DNA of 64,000 nucleotides, taken from assembly GCA_011526095.1 (NCBI GenBank), contig WYBA01000170.1, positions 1 to 64,000 on the forward strand, written 5' to 3'. The position numbers were made by a program, and so were the translations under genes. This DNA is from Myxococcales bacterium (lineage in GTDB: Bacteria > Myxococcota_A > Polyangia > Haliangiales > Haliangiaceae). This document shows positions 18,960 through 26,525 of the stretch, piece by piece (within the stretch, counting starts at the first letter, position 1; the number at the start of each line of letters is the position of its first letter). The notes below the pieces were generated by a model. It was not told where the DNA came from, ran no database searches, and saw only the letters and a list, made by a program, of their open reading frames with translations.

Positions 18960-20135
18960 TCACTCTCGCGGCAGACCGAGCAGGCGCTCGGCGACGACGT
19001 TGAGCTGGATCTCGTTGGTGCCGGCGTAGATCGGCCCGGCCAGCGCGAACTGGTACGCCTTGATCCACGCGCCGTCGTCGACGGCGTCGGGCGCGCCCTC
19101 GACCAGCTCGGCGCGCGGGCCGAGCACGCCGAGCGCGGCATCGCAGATCGCGACGTCGAGCTCCGACCACGCGAGCTTGGCGACGCTCGACTCCGCCGCC
19201 ACCGACTGGCCGGCGGCGAGCTTGCCCGCCTGCTGCCACGTGTAGTGCTGGTACGCCTGCGCGTCCATCCACGCTCGCGCGACCGCGGCGCGGTCGAGCG
19301 GCGAGGCGGTGGCGCGCGCGCGGCGGTACAGCTCGACCAGGCGCTGCGCCGCGGCGAGGAACCGCCCCGGGCTGCGCAGGATCATCCCGCGCTCGCTGCC
19401 GGTCGTCGCCATCGCGACCTTCCACCCGCCGCCGACCGCGCCGACGACGTCGCGATCGGGGACGAACACGTCGTCGAGGAACACCTCGGCGAAGTCGAGG
19501 TCTCCGTCGAGCCGGCGGAACCCCGAGACGCGGACGCCCGGCGCGTCGAGCGGCACCAGGAAGTAGGTGAGGCCCTTGTGGCGCGGCGCGTCCGGATCGG
19601 TCCTGAACAGGCCGTGCATCGCGTGGCAGAACGAGGCGCGCGTGCTCCACGTCTTCTGGCCGTGCAGCCGCCACCCGCCGTCGACGCGCGTCGCGGTCGA
19701 GCGAACCGCCGCGAGATCGCTGCCGGCGCCCGGCTCGGACCAGCCCTGCGCCCACAGCACCTCGGCAGCCGCCATCGGGCGGAGCAGCCGGTCCTTCTGC
19801 TCGTCGGTGCCGAGTTCGAACAACGCCGGCGCGAGCAGCGACACGCCGTTCTGCGTGACGTGCGGCGGGCCGCCCGCGGCGTAGTACTCCTCCTCGAAGA
19901 TCAGCCACTGCGCGATCGTCGCGTCGCGCCCGCCGTAGCGCGCCGGCCACGCCGGCACCGCCCAGCCCGCGTCGAACAGCGCGCGCTCCCACGCGACGTG
20001 CGCGGCGAAGCCCTCGGGCGAGCCCATCGGCGGCAGGTGCCGCGGGACGTGGGCGCGCAGCCACGCGCGCGCCTCGGCCCGAAACGCGGCGTCGTCGGTG
20101 GCGGCATCACCCGTGGCGGCGCGCGCCTCGCTCAC
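18960..20135 (-). CDS. Acyl-CoA dehydrogenase, catalytic-type subunit (FadE31-like)
   Basis: A 391-residue flavoenzyme: FEEEYYAAGGPPHVTQNG, WAQGWSEPGAGSDLAAVRST (FAD/substrate loop) and GQKTWSTRASFCHAMHGLFR. The likely base Glu is in TTGSERGMILRSP, and the C-terminal block is YAGTNEIQLNVVAERLLGLP. From memory it is closest to FadE31 of the actinobacterial ring C/D regulon. The GTG start at 20135 overlaps the stop of the enoyl-CoA hydratase gene in GTGA. The paired arrangement with 17890-18957 suggests a heteromeric enzyme acting on bicyclic or opened-ring CoA thioesters. Confidence 0.85.
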   Translation of the reverse strand: MSEARAATGDAATDDAAFRAEARAWLRAHVPRHLPPMGSPEGFAAHVAWERALFDAGWAVPAWPARYGGRDATIAQWLIFEEEYYAAGGPPHVTQNGVSLLAPALFELGTDEQKDRLLRPMAAAEVLWAQGWSEPGAGSDLAAVRSTATRVDGGWRLHGQKTWSTRASFCHAMHGLFRTDPDAPRHKGLTYFLVPLDAPGVRVSGFRRLDGDLDFAEVFLDDVFVPDRDVVGAVGGGWKVAMATTGSERGMILRSPGRFLAAAQRLVELYRRARATASPLDRAAVARAWMDAQAYQHYTWQQAGKLAAGQSVAAESSVAKLAWSELDVAICDAALGVLGPRAELVEGAPDAVDDGAWIKAYQFALAGPIYAGTNEIQLNVVAERLLGLPRE

Positions 20136-21001
20136 TTCATCCCGTCCTTCATGCTCTTCGCGTCCTGGCCGGCGAGGTGATCCGGCGAGGTCAGCGCGTT
20201 GTGGGCGTGCGCCAGGTGGTGCAGCGCGTACGCCGCGTCCATCGTGTCGCGCAGCCCCATCCGGTCCTCGGCCTGGTTGATCGCCTTCTTGGCCAGCGCC
20301 AGCGCGAACCGCGGCATCGCCGCGATCCGCGTCGCGATCGCCACCACCTCGTCCTCGAGGCGCGCGCGCGACACCACGCGGTTGATCATCCCGATCTCCG
20401 CGGCGCGCGCGGCGGGGAGCTTGTCGCCGAGGAACAGGAACTCCTTGGCCAGCCGCGGGTTCATCACGAACGGGTGTGCGAAGTACTCGACGCCCGGGAT
20501 GCCCATGCGCAGCACCGGGTCGGCGAACACCGCGTCGTCGGATGCGACGATCAGATCGCACGCCCACGCCAGCATCAGCCCGCCGGCGATGCACGCGCCC
20601 TGGACCATCGCGATCGTCGGCTTGGGTAGCTCGCGCCACCGCCGGCACATCCCGAGGTACAGCTCGGCCTCGCGCACGAACATCGCCTCGGCGCCCGCCT
20701 TGTCCTCGTGGGGCCAGTACTGCGTCGCGACGCGGCCGAAGTCCTTGTGGATGTCGCGGCCCGGGGTGCCGATGTCGTGGCCGGCGCTGAAGTGGTCACC
20801 CGCGCCGCGCAGCACGATCACGCCGACGCCGTCGTCGGCGGCGGCCGCGCCGAACGCCGCGTCGAGCGCGAACGTCATCGCCGCGTTCTGGGCGTTGCGG
20901 TAGCGCGGCCGGTTCATCGTGATCAGCGCGATCGCGCCGCGGCGCTCGGTGACGACGAGGTCGTGCTCGGGCGCGGCGGGCTCAGGCGTGGGCGCGGTCA
21001 T
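20132..21001 (-). CDS. Enoyl-CoA hydratase/isomerase family protein
   Basis: A 289-residue crotonase-fold protein. Oxyanion-hole strands are visible in HFSAGHDIGTPGRDIHKDFG and GACIAGGLMLAWACDLIVAS. The conserved acidic region reads VFADPVLRMGIPGVEYFAHP. Unlike EchA20 nearby, a long charged insertion (IHKDFGRVATQYWPHEDKAG) follows the first motif, and one usual catalytic Glu is replaced in the GIPGVE segment. It overlaps ipdC by 20 bp and the next fadE by 4 bp, so it is locked into the ring C/D operon. The precise substrate is unknown; hydration of a dehydrogenated opened-ring CoA ester is the natural guess. Confidence 0.85.
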   Translation of the reverse strand: MTAPTPEPAAPEHDLVVTERRGAIALITMNRPRYRNAQNAAMTFALDAAFGAAAADDGVGVIVLRGAGDHFSAGHDIGTPGRDIHKDFGRVATQYWPHEDKAGAEAMFVREAELYLGMCRRWRELPKPTIAMVQGACIAGGLMLAWACDLIVASDDAVFADPVLRMGIPGVEYFAHPFVMNPRLAKEFLFLGDKLPAARAAEIGMINRVVSRARLEDEVVAIATRIAAMPRFALALAKKAINQAEDRMGLRDTMDAAYALHHLAHAHNALTSPDHLAGQDAKSMKDGMK

Positions 21002-22100
21002 GGCCGTCCTCCAGGCGCGCGGGCGGCACGGCGGGCAACCGCGGCGCGAGCCGCGCCAGCGTCGCCTCCGCGTCGGCGACGATCCGGTCGATCAGCTCGG
21101 CCACCGTCGGCAGCTCCTCGATCAGGCCGACGACCTGGCCGGTCGGCAGGATGCCGACGTCGGCGCGCCCCTCGACCATGCTCGCGCGCGTCATCATCGG
21201 CGCGTTGGCCGCCATCAGCAGCTGCGACCACGGCAGCTCGGCGCGTGCGCGCATCGCGCGCCCCTCGCGCCACAGCCCGAGGCGCGAGCCGCCGGTGAGC
21301 TTGCGGAACCGCATCGCGCTGCGCAGCGCGCGGAAGAACCGCCGCACCGGGCCGGCCTTCTCCAGGCCGTCGATCACCGGCGTGCGGATCACCCGCTGCG
21401 GCGCGCCGTCGATGTGCCGCGTGACGACCGTGCCGTCGGGCTTGGTCGCCAGGTACATCGCCTTGATCTCGTCGGGGACCGTCGAGTCCTTGGTGAGCAG
21501 GAACCGCGTGCCCATGGCGATCCCGCTCGCGCCGTAGGCGAGCGCCGCGACCAGGCCGCGCCCGTCGTGGAACCCGCCGGCGGCGATCACCGGGATCTTC
21601 ACCGCGTCGCACACCTGCGGCAGCAGCAGCGTCGTCGCGATCTCGCCGGTGTGCCCGCCGCCCTCGCCGCCCTGGGCGATCAGCAGGTCGACGCCGATCC
21701 CCGCCATCTTCTCGGCGTGCCGGCGCGCGCCGACGGTGACCATCGTCAGCAGGCCCGCGTCGCGCAGCCGCTTGACGACCTCCTTGCCCGGCGGCCCCGC
21801 GAAGCTGACCAGCCTGATCCGCTCGTCGACGAGCAGGGCGATCCGCGCGTCGAGGTCGTCCTGGTCCGGGCGCAGGTTGACGCCGAAAGGCCGGGTGGTC
21901 TTCTGCTTCACCGAGCGGATCGCCTCGGTGAGCATCGGCAGCGTCATCGTCGCGGCGCCCAGGATGCCGAACCCGCCGGCGGCGGTGGTCGCGGCGGTCA
22001 GGCGCGCGCCCGACACCCAGCCCATGCCGGTCTGGACGATCGGGTAGCGGCAGCCGAGCAGGTCGCACAGCGGCGTGTGCAGGGCGCTGCCGGCGGTCAC
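20982..22100 (-). CDS. ipdC: IpdC-like flavin-dependent oxidoreductase (nitronate monooxygenase fold)
   Basis: A 372-residue TIM-barrel flavoprotein. FMN-binding and active-site features are seen in YPIVQTGMGWVSGARLTAAT, GGFGILGAATM, QGGEGGGHTGEIATTLLLP, VIAAGGFHDGRGLVAAL and YGASGIAMGTRFLLT. C-terminal blocks include PMMTRASMVEGRADVGILPT. IpdC in actinobacteria acts on the HIP-derived CoA ester after FadE30/FadD3. The gene directly follows ipdAB here as it does there. The GTG start at 22100 overlaps the ipdB stop (GTGA). Confidence in ipdC rather than a generic nitronate monooxygenase comes from both resemblance and synteny. Confidence 0.85.
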   Translation of the reverse strand: MTAGSALHTPLCDLLGCRYPIVQTGMGWVSGARLTAATTAAGGFGILGAATMTLPMLTEAIRSVKQKTTRPFGVNLRPDQDDLDARIALLVDERIRLVSFAGPPGKEVVKRLRDAGLLTMVTVGARRHAEKMAGIGVDLLIAQGGEGGGHTGEIATTLLLPQVCDAVKIPVIAAGGFHDGRGLVAALAYGASGIAMGTRFLLTKDSTVPDEIKAMYLATKPDGTVVTRHIDGAPQRVIRTPVIDGLEKAGPVRRFFRALRSAMRFRKLTGGSRLGLWREGRAMRARAELPWSQLLMAANAPMMTRASMVEGRADVGILPTGQVVGLIEELPTVAELIDRIVADAEATLARLAPRLPAVPPARLEDGHDRAHA

Positions 22101-22867
22101 GGCGCCACCTCCTTCGCCCCGAGCCCGCGCGGGTCGATGATCTCGCGCAGCAGCCGCAGCTCCTCGGCCGTCGGGGCGCGGGTCTCGGGCACCGGCTCCT
22201 CGAAGAACAGCGGGAAGCCCGTGGCCTCGACGACGTCGGCGACCTTCACGCCCGGGTGCACCGACACCAGGCGCATCGCGTTCGACGGCGTCGCGAAGTC
22301 GAGGACCGCGAGGTTGGTGACGACGCAGCGTATCTCGTGGAACCGCGACGCGCGCGGGCCGAGCGCGCGGGCGCGGTCGTAGCCGACGCCGGTGACGACG
22401 TCGACCTTCGGCACGAACACCCGGCGCGAGTGCGCCGGGACCCAGTAGCTCGTCGTGTGGTTGATCGTGTTGCCCGGCGCGCCGCGCATCCCGAGCAGCG
22501 CGGCCTTCGGCTTCTTCGGGTCGCCGATCAGCGCGATGTTCTGGTTGCCGTAGCGATCGATCTGGGAGGCGCCCATGATCACGTGGCGCCGGCCGCTCCA
22601 CACCAGGTCGAAGATCGCGCGGTACGGCAACCAGCCCTCGACGACGGGCGGCGGGGCCTCGGCCGCCGGGACGCCGACCGGCGGCGTGCCCGCGATCAGC
22701 GACGCGACGCCGTCGGTCAGCAGCAGCTCGGGCTCGAACGTCGCGCGGGCGAGGCGCGCCGCGATCGACGGCAGGACGCCGATCGGGCTGGCCAGGCGCT
22801 CGCCGTCGCCGCGGAACGCCTCGGCGAGCGCGACGGCGCAGATCTCGGCGCGGGTGGCGGCGGTCAT
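22097..22867 (-). CDS. ipdB: IpdB, beta subunit of ring-opening CoA-transferase-like hydrolase
   Basis: A 256-residue class I CoA-transferase fold protein. Blocks seen: LLLTDGVASLI, VEGWLPYRAIFDLVWSGRRH, VIMGASQIDRYGNQNI, GAPGNTINHTTSYWV, FVPKVDVVTGVGYDRA and LVSVHPGVKVADVVEATGF. In cholesterol degraders IpdA and IpdB form a heterodimer that hydrolytically opens the last carbocycle (COCHEA-CoA) in a retro-Claisen reaction instead of moving CoA. Start and stop both overlap the neighbours (ATGA with ipdA, GTGA with ipdC), consistent with equal production of the subunits. Confidence 0.9.
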   Translation of the reverse strand: MTAATRAEICAVALAEAFRGDGERLASPIGVLPSIAARLARATFEPELLLTDGVASLIAGTPPVGVPAAEAPPPVVEGWLPYRAIFDLVWSGRRHVIMGASQIDRYGNQNIALIGDPKKPKAALLGMRGAPGNTINHTTSYWVPAHSRRVFVPKVDVVTGVGYDRARALGPRASRFHEIRCVVTNLAVLDFATPSNAMRLVSVHPGVKVADVVEATGFPLFFEEPVPETRAPTAEELRLLREIIDPRGLGAKEVAP

Positions 22868-23691
22868 GCGGGCTCCAGGGTGCCGGCGAGGTAGGCCTCG
22901 TAGAACGCGTTCCACGCTGCCGGGTCGGCCGCGGCCCGCGCGTAGCGCTGCTGGAGCGCCTCGTCGCGGCCGTAGTCGGGGGTGCAGTCGGTGAAGTGCG
23001 CGCCGCGCGGCGCCTCGACCACCGCGTCGACCATGCCGCGGTGGATCTTCAAGGACGACAGCGGGCCGCCGGCGGCGAGCGCCTCGGTGGCAACGACGCG
23101 CTCGGTCGAGACGACGCGCCGCTGCGCCGCGCCGAGGAACAGGTCGTCGAAGAACGGGTCCGGCCCGAGCAGCTGGGCGTTGCCGCTGGCGTCGCAGCGG
23201 TGGACGTGGACGATCGCGACGTCGAGCGCGAGCGCCGGGACCGCGACCAGCTCCTCGCCGTCGTCATACGGCGAGCGCACCGTGCGCAGCTCGGGGTTGA
23301 GCGTCATCACGTCGGAGCCGAGCCCGGCGCGCGTCGGCAGGAACGGCAGGCGCAGCGCGGCGGCGTACAGGCCCCACTGCAGCATGCCCTCGTCGTACTC
23401 GGTGACCTCGATCGCCCCGCGCTCGCGCGCCGCGCGGTAGTGCGGCTCGAGCGGGATCGAGTCGAGGGAGACGAACCCGGTGATCAGCCGCCGGAGCTTG
23501 CCCGCCGCGCACAACAGGCCCACGTCCGGCCCGCCGTAGGTCACGACCGTGAGGTCCTTGACCGGCGAGCGCAGGATCGCGCGGATCAACGACATCGGTT
23601 TGCGCCGCGAGCCCCACCCGCCGATCCCGATCGTCATGCCGTCGCGCAGCCCGGCGACGGCGTCGTCGTGGCTGACCCGCTTGTCGCGCAT
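22864..23691 (-). CDS. ipdA: IpdA, alpha subunit of ring-opening CoA-transferase-like hydrolase
   Basis: A 275-residue class I CoA-transferase fold protein. Blocks: DGMTIGIGGWGSRRKPMSLI, LTVVTYGGPDVGLLCAAGKL, GFVSLDSIPLEPHYR, EYDEGMLQWGLYAAALRLPF, GLGSDVMTLNPELRTVRSPY and VVEAPRGAHFTDCTPDYGRD. These match IpdA as I know it almost block for block, including the GGWGSRRKPM loop that sets IpdAB apart from ordinary acetate CoA-transferases. Its ATG overlaps the echA20 stop by one base (TGATG), and ipdB follows with ATGA. It acts on the C/D-ring remnant of the steroid nucleus. Confidence 0.93.
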   Translation of the reverse strand: MRDKRVSHDDAVAGLRDGMTIGIGGWGSRRKPMSLIRAILRSPVKDLTVVTYGGPDVGLLCAAGKLRRLITGFVSLDSIPLEPHYRAARERGAIEVTEYDEGMLQWGLYAAALRLPFLPTRAGLGSDVMTLNPELRTVRSPYDDGEELVAVPALALDVAIVHVHRCDASGNAQLLGPDPFFDDLFLGAAQRRVVSTERVVATEALAAGGPLSSLKIHRGMVDAVVEAPRGAHFTDCTPDYGRDEALQQRYARAAADPAAWNAFYEAYLAGTLEPA

Positions 23692-24467
23692 CACCGCGCC
23701 TCCTTGGCCGGGGCCTTGTCGGCGACGAACTTCGCGCGCGCCTCGTCGCCGACGCCGGCGAGCGTGAGCTCGTAGGTGAAGCCCTGCTCGTAGCGGTAGC
23801 TCCGCCGGACGTCGACCGGATCGATCCCGTTGAGCGACAGCTTGGCCGCGCGGATCGCGGTCGGGCTCTTGGCCGCGATCTCGGCGGCGATCGTCCGCGC
23901 GGCGTCGCGCAGCCGCGGCCGCGGGACGACCTCGAGGATCGAGCCGTGGCGGTGCAGCTCCGCCGCCGGGACCTTGCGGCCGGTGTAGACCATCGCCCGC
24001 ATCAGGTGCTGCGGGACGAGCCGCGCCAGGTGGGTGGCGGCGCCGAGCGCGCCGCGGTCGACCTCGGGCAGGCCGAACGTGGCGTCGTCGGACGCGACGA
24101 CGACGTCGGCGTTGCCGACCAGGCCGATGCCGCCGCCGAGGCAGAAGCCGTGGACCGCGGCGATCACCGGGACCTCGCACTCGTAGACCGCGGCGAACGC
24201 GGCGAAGCACGCCTTGTTGACCGCGACCAGCGCGCCGTGGCCCTGACCGTGCAGCTCCTTGATGTCGACGCCGGCGTTGAACCCGCGGCCCTCCGCCGCG
24301 AGGATCACGACGCGCACCGCGGGGTCGGCGCCGAGCGTGCGCAGCGCGGTCGCCAGGCCGTCCCACTCGGCGATCCCGAGCGCGTTGACCGGCGGCTTGT
24401 CGACGACGACCTCGGCGACGCCTGCCTCCCTTGCCTCGACGGTGATCCGGATGTGCGGGCTGGTCAT
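23691..24467 (-). CDS. echA20: EchA20-like ring-opening hydrolase of the crotonase family
   Basis: A 258-residue crotonase. Blocks: DKPPVNALGIAEWDGLATAL, LAAEGRGFNAGVDIKELHGQ, NKACFAAFAAVYECEVPVIA, HGFCLGGGIGLVGNADVVVA, LPEVDRGALGAATHLARLVP and YRYEQGFTYELTLAGVGDEA. This matches EchA20, which hydrolyses a ring of the HIEC-CoA intermediate. It is the first gene of the ipdABC-fadA6 operon. The ATG at 24467 lies 18 bp from a KstR-type palindrome (24486-24499) shared with a divergent SDR gene. No Shine-Dalgarno sequence is visible before it. Confidence 0.93.
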   Translation of the reverse strand: MTSPHIRITVEAREAGVAEVVVDKPPVNALGIAEWDGLATALRTLGADPAVRVVILAAEGRGFNAGVDIKELHGQGHGALVAVNKACFAAFAAVYECEVPVIAAVHGFCLGGGIGLVGNADVVVASDDATFGLPEVDRGALGAATHLARLVPQHLMRAMVYTGRKVPAAELHRHGSILEVVPRPRLRDAARTIAAEIAAKSPTAIRAAKLSLNGIDPVDVRRSYRYEQGFTYELTLAGVGDEARAKFVADKAPAKEAR

Positions 24468-24485
24468 GGCGGTTGCAGGTCGGAC

Positions 24486-24499
24486 TAGAACATGTTTCA
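24486..24499. promoter_or_regulatory. KstR-type palindromic operator (site 1)
   Basis: TAGAACATGTTTCA, fitting TnnAACnnGTTnnA, in the 70 bp between divergent echA20 and the SDR-cofG-cofH operon. Flanking bases AC...CT match those of the site at 58473. Its position overlapping both expected promoters fits repression of both directions. Confidence 0.82.
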
Positions 24500-24537
24500 C
24501 TCGGACCGTAAAGCGCGGAACGCGCCAAGGCCGCCTC

Positions 24538-25347
24538 ATGACTCCACCCACCGATCCCGTCGCGCCAGGCCCGGCCAACCTCGGCGGCCAGGTCGCCCTC
24601 GTCACCGGCGGCGGCCGCGGCGTCGGCCGCGGCATCGCCACGCGGCTGCTCGCCGCCGGCGCCGACGTCGTGATCTGCGGCCGCCAGGCGCCCGAGACGC
24701 TCCCCGAGGCGGACGGGCGCGTCGCCCGGTTCGTCGCCGCCGACGTCCGCGACGTCGAGCAGATCGATCGCCTGGTCGGCGCCACGCTCGACGCATGCGG
24801 CCGGCTCGACCTGCTGGTCAACAACGCGGGCGGCTCGCCGTTCGCCGACGCCGCGACCGCCTCGCCGCGGTTCTCCGCGTCGATCATCCAGCTCAACCTG
24901 ATCGCGCCGCTGTGGCTCGCCCAGCGCGCCAACGCGGTGATGCAGGCGCAGCCGGGTGGCGGCTCGATCCTCAACATCGCGAGCGTCAGCGGGACGCGGC
25001 CGTCGCCCGGCACGGCGGCCTACGGCGCCGCCAAGGCGGGCCTGATCAACCTCACGCAGACCCTCGCCGTCGAGTGGGCGCCGAAGGTCCGCGTCAACGC
25101 GATCGTCGTCGGGCTGGTCCGCACCGAGCAGGCGCACCTCCACTACGGCGACGAGCGCGGGCTCGCCGCGGTCGCGGCCACGGTCCCGCTCGGCCGCCTC
25201 GCGACGCCGGACGACATCGGCGATCTGTGCGTGCTGCTGGCCTCGCCGCTGGCGCGCTACGTCACCGGCGCCGCGCTCCACGCTCACGGCGGCGGCGAGC
25301 GTCCGGCGTTCCTCGTCGCCGCCGAGGCCGCGCGGGCGCGGTCATGA
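24538..25347 (+). CDS. Short-chain dehydrogenase/reductase of the steroid ring C/D operon
   Basis: A 269-residue classical SDR. Cofactor loop VALVTGGGRGVGRGIA, NNAGG at the active-site strand, catalytic Ser in LNIASVSGTRPSPGTAAYGAAK with Tyr and Lys, then a short C-terminal HGGGERPAFL. The GGRGVG loop and the LLVNNAGGSPF and IVVGLVRTEQAHLHYGDE segments resemble SDRs encoded next to echA20 in actinobacterial KstR2 regulons (my recollection; unverified). It is divergent from echA20 and shares an operator with it. Its stop overlaps the cofG start (ATGA), which ties F420 biosynthesis to a steroid operon. Substrate likely a hydroxy-acyl-CoA. Confidence 0.87.
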   Translation: MTPPTDPVAPGPANLGGQVALVTGGGRGVGRGIATRLLAAGADVVICGRQAPETLPEADGRVARFVAADVRDVEQIDRLVGATLDACGRLDLLVNNAGGSPFADAATASPRFSASIIQLNLIAPLWLAQRANAVMQAQPGGGSILNIASVSGTRPSPGTAAYGAAKAGLINLTQTLAVEWAPKVRVNAIVVGLVRTEQAHLHYGDERGLAAVAATVPLGRLATPDDIGDLCVLLASPLARYVTGAALHAHGGGERPAFLVAAEAARARS

Positions 25348-26525
25348 GGTTCGAGGCCCTGATCGCCGCGGGCGCCGACGCGCCGCTCGACGCGCCGGCC
25401 GCGTTCGCGCTCGGCGCCGCCGCGCCCGACGACGTGCCGACCGCGGCGCTCGCCGCCGCGGCGCGCGCGCGCCGCGACCGCGTGTTCGGGCGCCGCGTCA
25501 CGTTCTCGCCCAAGGTGTTCCTGCCGGTCACGAACCTGTGCCGCAGCTTCTGCGACTACTGCGCGTTCCGGCGCTCGCCCAAGGATCCGGGCGCGCACAC
25601 GATGGCGCCCGACGAGTTCGACGCGCAGCTCGCCCGCGCCCGCGCCGCCGGCTGTGTCGAGGCGCTGCTGTGCCTCGGCGACCGGCCGGAGGCGGTGTTC
25701 GGCGGGTACCGACGCCAGCTCGCCGCCTGGGGTCACGCCTCGACCGTCGACTACCTGGCGTGGTGCGCGGCGCGCGCGCTCGACGCCGGCCTGCTGCCGC
25801 ACACCAACGCCGGCGTGCTGTCGGCGGCCGAGCTCGCCGCGCTGCGCCCGGTCAACGCCAGCATGGGGCTGATGCTCGAGTCGGCGAGCGCCCGGCTGTG
25901 CGGCCGCGGCTTGCCGCACCACCGCGCGCCCGACAAGCAGCCGGCGCTGCGCCTGCAGATGCACGCCGACGCCGGCCGGCTGCGCATCCCGTTCACCTCC
26001 GGCGTGCTCGTCGGCATCGGCGAGACCGCGCGCGAGCGGGTCGAGACGCTGCTGGCGATCCGCGACGTCCACCGTGCGCACGGCGGTCACGTGCAGGAGG
26101 TGATCGTCCAGCGGTTCCGCGCCCACGCCGGCACCGCGATGGCGAGCGCGCCCGAGCCGAGCGGCGACGACAACGCGCGCGCGATCGCGCTGGCGCGGCT
26201 CGTCCTCGACGACGACGTCAGCGTCCAGGCGCCGCCCAACCTCAGCGGCGCGGACATCGCCGCGCTGCTCGACGCCGGCGTCGACGACCTCGGCGGCATC
26301 TCGCCGCTCACGCCGGACTTCATCAACCCAGGGCACGCGTGGCCGCACCTGGCCCGGCTCGGCGACGCGCTCGCAGCCGCCGGCCACGCGCTGACGCCGC
26401 GCCTGCCGATCCACGAGCGGTTCGCCGCGCGCCGCGGGTTCGTCGCGCCGGCGCTGGCGCCGTACCTCGCGCCGGCGCGCGCGCGCCTCGGCGAGGTGCT
26501 CGGCGCGCGCGCGGAGGCGGCGTGA
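25344..26525 (+). CDS. cofG: CofG, 7,8-didemethyl-8-hydroxy-5-deazariboflavin synthase subunit 1
   Basis: A 393-residue radical SAM enzyme. The [4Fe-4S] cluster motif is TNLCRSFCDYCAFRRSP (CxxxCxxC, about residues 68-75), followed by ALLCLGDRPE, LPHTNAGVLSAAELAALRPV, GLMLES, HHRAPDKQPALRLQ, PFTSGVLVGIGET, VQEVIVQRFRAH, VQAPPNLSG and DLGGISPLTPDFINP. With CofH it makes the Fo chromophore of coenzyme F420 from tyrosine and a flavin precursor. Here G and H are separate genes (fused as FbiC in actinobacteria). ATG 25344 overlaps the SDR stop; the stop overlaps the cofH GTG. Confidence 0.95.
   Translation: MRFEALIAAGADAPLDAPAAFALGAAAPDDVPTAALAAAARARRDRVFGRRVTFSPKVFLPVTNLCRSFCDYCAFRRSPKDPGAHTMAPDEFDAQLARARAAGCVEALLCLGDRPEAVFGGYRRQLAAWGHASTVDYLAWCAARALDAGLLPHTNAGVLSAAELAALRPVNASMGLMLESASARLCGRGLPHHRAPDKQPALRLQMHADAGRLRIPFTSGVLVGIGETARERVETLLAIRDVHRAHGGHVQEVIVQRFRAHAGTAMASAPEPSGDDNARAIALARLVLDDDVSVQAPPNLSGADIAALLDAGVDDLGGISPLTPDFINPGHAWPHLARLGDALAAAGHALTPRLPIHERFAARRGFVAPALAPYLAPARARLGEVLGARAEAA

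Noticed and set aside
22097..23691. Calling the two CoA-transferase-fold genes an acetate/glutaconate CoA-transferase
   Set aside because: The GGWGSRRKPM loop and gene order echA20-ipdA-ipdB-ipdC indicate IpdAB.
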